Shown here piece by piece: positions 56,563 to 64,000 of a DNA stretch of 64,000 nt (position 1 is the stretch's first letter; each line of letters starts with the position of its first letter). Source of the stretch: Morchella semilibera (taxonomy: Eukaryota; Ascomycota; Pezizomycetes; Pezizales; Morchellaceae); NCBI GenBank assembly GCA_009192285.1, contig WBVU01000003.1, forward strand, positions 775,973 to 839,972. The letters run 5' to 3'. Position numbers and translations under genes: made by a program. The notes under the pieces are model-generated. The model saw nothing but the letters and a program-made list of their open reading frames with translations. It was not told where the DNA came from and did no database searches.

Positions 56563-57448
56563 TAGGTAATTGAGCCTGCATAAAAAACCAAGATGAGCAA
56601 CCACAGCGGGTCGCCTTTGGGACAAACACTGCAAGTAACAGCAAAGATGATGGTGGGCATGGGGGGTGGGGTGGATAGATGAGGAAAGGGGGGTGTGGTA
56701 ACAATAGGTGATGAGAACATTTGCAATAAAATGGAGAAGGTGGGGTGTGGTAAAATAAATGAGGAAGTGGGGGTGTGGTAACATTTAGTGACAATAAATG
56801 AGAAGAGGGGGTAACAGAGGTGGCAATAGTGAGAAAACTCGTTGCGCTACAGCAGGGGTCTTCTCTACCAAGTCTTGCAGATACTGCCTCTGGTTGGCTC
56901 GATTATTGCACTGTACCCCGGGGCCGGGGTCCTCAAAGTGATGCAACGGCGACAAAAACCACAAATTTCGTAGCTACTGGCCACCATGTCCAAAAGTTGG
57001 GAGGTAATTTATATATGTCGAACTACATTAGGCGTAATAGTAAATGGAGATACAAATGGAAAAAATTGACTGGGTCTAGCTTTAGTGGTGGTCGCGACAC
57101 TAGAATATCGAGCCTGTTGCATCACTTTAAGGACCCCCGGGGTACATACGAGTAGTCAACGGTCGCGTCGTCGCAGAGAACTAAATAAGTACCTTGACCG
57201 CGCCGAACCTTGTCCAGGTATATATACATGTATGGTCTTCGGAGTCTAATTTGATCCTCTTAAATTTCATCAAACTACTTCGATTCAGTTATAAGCCTAA
57301 ACTAGCATATATACTTTAATTCACTACATATAAGATCCTCCCCTACAACGACGTCCAACTACCTCTCAATCCATATCCACATTACTCGAACGGCAAAAGT
57401 AACAACATCTCCCATACAATAAACCAGCACACGTATACGGCGGCACCC

Positions 57449-58158
57449 ATGACCTCGGGGGATCCCTTATCTGCTGGTGCTGTACAAAATATTCCTGCCG
57501 GCCCCCGTGGGCAAAATTTACTTCATACACTACACACTAGAGATGAAAGAAGCGTGAGCGTTGATGTGATCACCGCTACAATGAGCATAATTGCAGTATT
57601 GGTCGCAATTATCGGCGTGGTAATTCAGGGATATAGATGCTGGAAACAATATAAGAAAGAGGTACGCATTGAGTTAATCTTATGCCCATCATGTCACCTA
57701 CCGACTGCGCTGCCATGCTTGCTGCCATGCACTATCACTGGAGATACTCCAGTCCTGAAAACAAATGGAGATGTGGGGGCATTGGTACTAGTTTGGAAAT
57801 GCTACTTTGCGCTACAGTCGAACCTCACTATAATGGTATGCCCTGAACCTTTATAGAGACATTCGACTGTACTGCTTTTGTCACGTGGATTGAACTTTCC
57901 TGACATGAATTGTTACCTTAGTCAGCAACCCTTTCCGAGAACCAGCGGGCGCGGCAACCCACCTCTGCTAGCACAGCGGATGTGCGCCATATCGCTTACG
58001 CGATTTGTACCATCCTCGCGTGCATACGTATAGCTAATCACACCCCACGACCCGACAACGATGCAATAAAGGCGGATAGCGTAGTTGAACTTGAATCAGT
58101 TGTAGTTATACAAGAGGAGGGAACACCTGAATTGGGTGATAATGCTTCAAGGCATTAG
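57449..58158 (+). CDS. Small single-pass membrane protein, paralogue 2 (2 exons)
   Basis: Exons 57449-57661 and 57922-58158 with a 260-bp intron (GTACGC donor, ACCTTAG acceptor), 149 residues. The helix SVSVDVITATMSIIAVLVAI, continuing IGVVIQGYRCWKQYKKE, aligns with paralogue 1, and the intron falls at the same point in phase 0. Both second exons begin with a TCA serine codon. The tail is longer and diverged, with a second weakly hydrophobic stretch (YAICTILACIRI) and an acidic end. The ATG follows a CT-rich leader. If the intron were retained, the frame would close at 57856. Function unknown. Confidence 0.55.
57815..57869. mobile_element. 55-bp pogo-like mini-element in the intron of paralogue 2
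   Basis: CAGTCGAACCTCACTATAAT at the left pairs with an end whose complement reads CAGTCGAATGTCTCTATAAA, and TA flanks both sides (57813-57814, 57870-57871). The CAGTCGAACCTC...TATAA terminus is typical of pogo-group Tc1/mariner elements. It is almost only the two terminal repeats. Confidence 0.75.
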
Positions 58159-58659
58159 TACTAAGTTCTATAGATCTAGATGTACTCTTTAAATTGGCCC
58201 AAGACGGAACGGCGTACTTGTTGCATGTTGGACTTTCTTTTCTTTCTTTTGTTTAAATGGGAAATAGGAGGAGATTCGGAGGCTTATAAGATGTATGGGA
58301 ATACGGATGATGAGGGTTACGTTCTTTATATATGTTCTCTTTTGTTCTTTTGTATGCACTTGTACTAGAAATGACACTATTCTCTTTTGTTGCCGAGCTT
58401 TGCATCTTGGTAGTTTTCAATGCTTCCCGCCAGATACCATGGTCGAGCGTTGGCAGAAACAAACAACGAAAGTTACGATGGTTATTTGGTAGACACTTTA
58501 ACAACCTATTAACGATTTAGATTTATTCTGCTATCTTCCCTCCGAACACTCACTCTCTACTGTAAGGGTAACCTTTCTTTATGGTAGCGTCGCGGCGGCG
58601 TAGGTCGCTAATTAAAGCAAATGACCCAAGTCCACAGACAACGATAGCTATAGTACGTA

Positions 58660-58753
58660 CTTCGGGCGCAGGGGTAAGTGAGAAAACACCAAGCTACCAG
58701 GATTGTGTGATGTGAAGCGAAGGGTGTCTTCTCACTTACCCCTACACCCGAAG
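58660..58753. mobile_element. 94-bp TA-flanked palindrome
   Basis: The left arm CTTCGGGCGCAGGGGTAAGT and the complement of the right arm CTTCGGGTGTAGGGGTAAGT match with two differences, and pairing continues through GAGAAAACACC. TA lies on both sides (58658-58659, 58754-58755). Confidence 0.7.
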
Positions 58754-59688
58754 TACATAGACAGAGTTTATCTGATCCGATCGACTAAACCTGAATTTAC
58801 TCATGTTTGGCGTTGGAAGCGGCGCCCTGGCCGCACACAGTTGTTGCTTATGTGGGTGCCTACTCAGTTGTTAATTGGAAGCGGGACCGCTAGCTACAGC
58901 GTAAGACCCTGAATTAACACAAGAGGACGGTGTGTATGTCCTGTGGTACTGGTATTTTGCAACACCCCGGGCCCCACAGTCAATTCAGGTAGTGGTATTT
59001 TCAACGGCGGTGCTTCGGTTTTAGTGGGCACCGTACCGTCCTTCGATCGAGTTATAAAAGTTATAGTAAGGTATTATCGTTCAATAACTGGCGGTTCAGG
59101 CCTTGTACATGCGTGTCGGTCGGGGTAATCCATGTATATAGGTGCCGTATAATCTTTGAAGGTAGTGCTAGTGATAATTGTCGGTAATACCTATAATACT
59201 TTAACTCGGATTGATATCGCTATGTTGACTTCCGAAACAATTGGAGAGTGGGTATCTAACAGAAGAGAAGATGGGAGTAGTGGGTATTATGTATACAGAC
59301 AAGCTAGCTTGGTGGTGTGGCAACCCCGCATTCATTCGATTGCCAAGGCCATGGCTACACGAATAATAATGCCAAGGAGCAAGGACCCATGCCTATAACC
59401 ATGGACTCGGGTATTTAGATTAAAGCATAGTATTACGTATGCACACGTGGATGATCCATCTCTCTCGGCTAGCACCTTAATCTATATCAAGATTTTAATC
59501 AATTTTTGCATGCACCCACACAGAACTTATGCTTAAATAGACAACAGGGCCAGACCCCGACAAAACTGGACCTCCGTCTGTCGGTGGGTGCTGCCCCCCT
59601 CCCAAGAAAAAGCGGATCTAGGGTGGCTTTACTAACAGATCCCGCTGTTCCTCTAGCAGCCAGCAATAGATAGACGAATAGAGTTATA

Positions 59689-59784
59689 CTCGCGACAGGT
59701 AACAAGTACCCGAATATGACTTCTACTCCAATAGAAACTGCAGATTAGGACGTGCATTTTCGGGTACTTGTTACCTGTCGCGAG
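59689..59784. mobile_element. 96-bp TA-flanked perfect palindrome
   Basis: Arms of 26 bp starting CTCGCGACAGGTAACAAG are perfectly complementary across a 44-bp centre, with TA on both sides (59687-59688, 59785-59786). Perfect arms suggest a recent origin. Confidence 0.75.
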
Positions 59785-62700
59785 TAGTACCAGCTTGGAC
59801 ATAGGTTTTCATAGGCGTTTTCATGCCCGTCGCCATGCAAGGATTTGTATAGGAATGCCCAAATCTTCAAAACCAGAATTATGACTTGCAGAGACACCTC
59901 AAATTTGAGTTTTAAATTCTGAAACTTTTTAACCCTCGCCCTAGGTACCTCATGTTGCTCCAACAACGGAAGTTGAAAGTTTTCGACTTTGGTTCTACTG
60001 TTGGTTCGGGTAGCTAAGCGTGCCTACTTCTTTAGAATGGGGTAATTTATGAAATACATGCAGTTTGTGCGCGTATATTACTCTTCTTAGAAATGACCAA
60101 AGTGACTTTGATTACAACACCGGTATATTAGAGAGGCCTACGACGTTTGAAAAGGTTTACCATATTCAGTTTGCCAACTTCCTATTAACTTTGCACAGAT
60201 CGTCTCTTATATATATATCACTCTGTTGTAGCTAATATATATTCCAATATCGGTAATTTCTGACTAATTATAATAGCTAAAATGCTGTACTCGCGTTAGC
60301 TAAGTCGTCGGATATCGTTGCAACCAAACGCTTATCAAAAATTTCAACTTTTTAATTAATGACTGAGTATGAAGTATAAATAATAAACAATAACGAAAAG
60401 GCTTAGCACCCCTATCTCCGAGTGATAGCACATGCAATACGAAGCAACCCCCAACACTCCCAACCTTTCACGTCGACAGGCTTGGTAACACGTATGCAAG
60501 TCTCTCCTATATATCTACGTATACGGAAGGCAGAGATCGGTGACCTTCATCCACATGATCGTCTCGACTACGTAATTACATAGGGCCAGCAGTGCCATAT
60601 CGTGAGCTGGCATTTAAGGAGTCTTGCGTGGTGTTTCAAAGCCTACATGAATTACCCAGCTCCGGGCCGTGTTGGGATACTATTGCCCAATGGATTTCTA
60701 CTATACACATTATATTATGCCTATGTAAGTGGGTTGAGCTAGGCAGAGCTGACCTCGCGCTGTTGGGACGGGCCGGAGGCGCAGCATAGCTATAGCCTCG
60801 TATCGAACTTTGCCAGACCACGTCAGTAGACATACGTCATGATCGTACTGTAAGTTTCGAAGATTGGGAATGTTCTTCTCAATGTTTTTTTTTTCTCTCG
60901 AAGCCTTGTTCTATGACTCCGCTAGGCAGATTTTTTTATCTGTAATACATAGTATATATGACTCAGGCAACAGCAATACTTTTTATTGTAGCCTCGTTCA
61001 AATTCGCAGCCTTGTCTTGAGTTTCACGACAACGCATAGCATCGTAGGTACATGACAACGCAACCAGCCATAACACCTTAGAGGAGCCTTTAGAACCCGT
61101 AGCCAAACACAAGCATGAGAGCTTCTTTCTTATATAACCTAGTGCCCTCATGTCGAATTGGAACCTACCTTCTATACTGCCCCTTAAGCTGGTGCGCCTT
61201 GCTTGAGGCCGGATGGGCTACGTTGATCGGAATCTGCCCCGCTTCGGTACGATGGAGTAAGTTTATATGAACAGTACAGCCCGCAAGGTTGAAATTACAC
61301 AGTTCGACAGCGCCTTGAAAGGGGGACCTGGTACAGGTTTCCAGATGAAGGCGGCTTCTTGTAACTGGAGTCACTGCATCGTTGCAACAACTATGTCTAA
61401 AACCGAGCCCCCCCCACGCACGGGAGGGGGTACGGGCACTGCTTTACCCCATAGTGTTCTTCATCCGCTAGAATTAACACATGTAGGCTTGGATTGAAAC
61501 CCCTTATGTAAATCTTCGGTAGTTTAGAAAACCTAGATCCGATCGAGAGCCGGTGACTTTAAGCTGCGCCCTTATATATATAATACCACCATCCCCACTT
61601 GGAGGGAAGAACTCTTAACTTCCTCCGGTACTGCTAAGTCCGACGGCAACTGTCGAGGGAAAGCTCTTGGAACTAGGAAGGATTAGTATGAATTTGATTA
61701 ACATCGATAAGGGTCCTCAAAGATCTAACCCTCCATATATTCGTATCCTCGATCTATATCTATTCCTACCTAGTGGTTACCTTCATTATATTCGTAAAAT
61801 CCATTAATCATTAGATCGCACGCTTAGAAACAGATATATATTAGAGCTAGGGGCCGTTGAACGTTGACGTTGTTAACACACCTGCTGTATTTACAGCTAC
61901 ATGTATACATACAAATAAGCACTCATCTAATTGTACTTTCTAGCTTCTGCAGTACTTTCAAAACAATTGTACAGGTCTATATGTAGGCCTAGGTATATAA
62001 GGTATCGTGTGGTCTCGTGCACGGAAAGCTACTGAATGTAGACAGAAATATGCAATCCCGCTTAGATCCCGCTATCGGAAAACATCATAGCGTAGGTATA
62101 TATACGTATACATGTACCCATACAGAGAACTCATACATATGCATACTAGAACGACTGAGATCTTTTTCCCCGGTACTCGTATCTACATATATAAAAGAAT
62201 TCTGGATAAGAACCTGACAAACCCCTAAGCCTACGCCTGATTCCCTCACCATTGAAGAAAGTCGGTATATCTCTAAATATTAGCAATGAGTAGAGAAGAA
62301 GAATGGGGTGGGGGCGACGGTACGCGGTGCTAGGGCTAGGACGTTACACTGCCGTTCGCTTCCAGGAAGCCGCGACTCACTATACAAGACTAGGGGCTGT
62401 GTTTAGACCGGACACTCTGTCATGGTGTTTTTCCTTTTCTAAGCTTATAAGGTTTTATGTCTTTTCGAGTTATAGGTACTAGCTCTACTGGTCGGAAGCG
62501 TTACACATTTTTGTTACCGGGAACAGATAGCGATATAGTCCCAAATGGCACTAACATCGTCAAGACGTTAGATATAGCGCCTCCTACTAGAGCGCAGGCA
62601 ATTAATGGTAGCGTAGCCATAAACTGAATGCGTCTATGGTACGGGCACGAGCTAGAAATTAAGCGCCCTGCTTTCTGTAGGGCCGCAGTTGACTGCAGTC

Positions 62701-62834
62701 CAGTAGTCCTTCAAGGTAATTTTGGATTCCCTGGCTTGGCACAGTCGACTGCAATCGACTGTAGTCGGACGCAATAATGCCTAGGACCATTAAGGCTAAG
62801 ATAATTTGTATGGAGTGGCGATGACCTGATCTCA

Positions 62835-63640
62835 CAATAATCACGGCCTGCAGAGGTGTTTCTTTCAATCCATGGGTTGATCTCACATAGCAGCTTATCC
62901 TAGGTTGGTTCCAGCTGTCTATCCCCTGTTCGGTTGGCACAAAAATCCATCACCTCCAGTTTATTCAACTCGGCGTCAACCGAACGGGGCCTTATTCGGT
63001 TGGGCAAAATAATCACGGTCTGCAGGTGTTTCTTTCAACCCGTGGGTTGATCTCACATAGCAGGTTATATATCCCTAGATTGGTTCCAATCCATCACCTC
63101 CAGTTTATTCAACTCGGCGCCAATCACTGCCTGCAGGTGTTTCTTTCAATCAACGGATCGATTACAACCAACCAAACGTCTTCCGAACGGAGCCTGATTC
63201 GATTGGGCAAAATAATCACGGCCTGCAGGTGTTTCTTTCAATCCGTGGGTTGATCTCACATAGCAGGTTATCTCTAGATTGGTTCCAATCCATCGCCTCC
63301 AACTCGACGCCAATCACTGCCTGCAGGTGTTTCTTTCAAATATCAACGGATCGATTACAACCAACCCAACTTCTTCCGAACGGAGCCTTATTCAATTAGG
63401 CAAAATAATCACGGCCTGCAGGTGTTTCTTTCAATCCGTGGGTTGATCTCACATAGCAGGTTATATATCCCTAGATTGGTTCCAATCCATCACCTCCAGT
63501 TTATTCAACTCGGCGCCAATCACTGCCTGCAGGTGTTTCTTTCAATCAACGGATCGATTACAACCAACCCAACGTCTTCCGAACGGAGCCTTATTCGATT
63601 GGACAAAATAATCACGGCCTGCACAGGTGTTTCTTTCAAA
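62835..63640. repeat. Dimeric satellite built on CTGCAGGTGTTTCTTTCAA
   Basis: Eight copies of the core CTGCAGGTGTTTCTTTCAA begin near 62848, 63020, 63131, 63223, 63321, 63416, 63527 and 63619. After the first unit they alternate between two half-unit types: one after AATAATCACGGC with GGGTTGATCTCACATAGCAG downstream (about 95-111 bp) and one after CAATCACTGC with ACGGATCGATTACAACC downstream (about 92-95 bp). The full unit is therefore about 195-205 bp. The first unit is the most diverged. Confidence 0.88.
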
Positions 63641-63703
63641 GTCGAGCACCACATACGCTGTGGCTATGTAAACCAGCCACATGTACACACATTGTGCTTT
63701 GTA

Positions 63704-63828
63704 CTCGCTATCCACTATAAAAACTTGAAAATGCAGGCGACAAAGACGGGGTTGATTTGTATGGAGAATCGTCTTGGCCATACAACTGCTGGCGCCTGCG
63801 TTTTCAGGTTCTTATGGTGGATAGCGAG
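63704..63828. mobile_element. 125-bp TA-flanked foldback next to the satellite
   Basis: Arms of about 36 bp start CTCGCTATCCACTATAA; the right-end complement starts CTCGCTATCCACCATAA. TA lies on both sides (63702-63703, 63829-63830). The CTCGC terminus recalls the element at 59689. Confidence 0.72.
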
Positions 63829-64000
63829 TATAATAACCCGAGCCCCGGGCCCGCACATATTGTATTTTGTAGGTAAGTAAGTACTAGCCGTGCGCACCGG
63901 ACCAAAGACGACTACATCGAAAGCTCAATTACCATAGTAGTACCTTTCATAAGGGCAATCACCTCATAACGGTAGCGCTTCTCGGTCCCTTTTGCCCGGC

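Larger units (their letters stand above)
52599..57448. other. 4.8-kb gene-poor AT-rich stretch
   Basis: No gene supported on either strand. It contains TA-rich microsatellites (about 54066, 54659, 55130), a short hairpin (56239-56288) and a TA-flanked foldback (56397-56562). The right end includes a CATATAAG box (57327-57334) and a CT-rich leader before the next gene. Confidence 0.5.
58159..64000. other. 5.8-kb gene-poor stretch with foldbacks and a satellite
   Basis: No gene supported. It holds three TA-flanked palindromic elements (58660-58753, 59689-59784, 63704-63828) and a dimeric satellite (62835-63640). Remaining sequence is AT-rich with short frames only. Confidence 0.5.

Noticed and set aside
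62835-63640. CRISPR-like array
   Set aside because: The spacing alternates between two homologous half-units rather than unique spacers, and the host is a fungus; it is a tandem satellite.

Overview
The window is nuclear DNA of a filamentous ascomycete (Pezizomycotina). The evidence is a divergent quinate activator/repressor pair of the qutA-qutR (qa-1F/qa-1S) type, a PL4 rhamnogalacturonate lyase, a fungal DUF6601 membrane protein, short GT-AG introns (49-260 bp) with CTRAC branch points, and Ty3/Gypsy and Tad1-like retroelements. The class cannot be fixed from this sequence alone.

Layout. (1) 1-16071 is a three-level nest of LTR elements. The outermost, O (minus strand, family A), runs off the left edge and keeps its 5' LTR at 15680-16071. 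Element M (minus strand, chromodomain Ty3/Gypsy, 273-13475, 559-bp LTRs) is inserted in O's gag with target duplication CCACT. Element I (plus strand, family A again, 3717-11399) is inserted in M's pol with duplication TGTAC. O itself lies in an unidentified reading frame (16072-16861). (2) 16862-33006 is mostly AT-rich and gene-poor. It holds two spliced minus-strand host genes: the DUF6601 protein (22197-23328) and the PL4 lyase (24413-26021). It also holds a 62-bp LINE stub with a perfect 14-bp target duplication and several hairpins. (3) 33021-40133 is a full-length two-ORF LINE with a 14-bp target duplication and an A-rich tail. It is interrupted twice by the same 137-bp palindromic element, in opposite orientations. 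(4) 40536-48018 is the quinate regulatory pair: a Zn2Cys6 activator (minus) and an AROM-derived repressor (plus), sharing a 1.5-kb promoter region. (5) 48019-64000 is gene-poor. It holds two paralogous two-exon small membrane-protein genes (52101-52598 and 57449-58158), a cluster of TA-flanked foldback mini-elements, and a dimeric satellite (62835-63640).

Working together: the activator and repressor should form the genetic switch for quinate/shikimate catabolism. None of the pathway's enzyme genes is in the window. The lyase fits a plant-cell-wall-degrading lifestyle. The rest is dominated by recent mobile-element activity: O first, then M, then I, plus a LINE young enough to keep its target duplication and tail. 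The most novel items are the 137-bp element family, the in-frame 69-nt intron in the repressor, the paired membrane-protein genes with a conserved splice position, and the TA-flanked foldback cluster.
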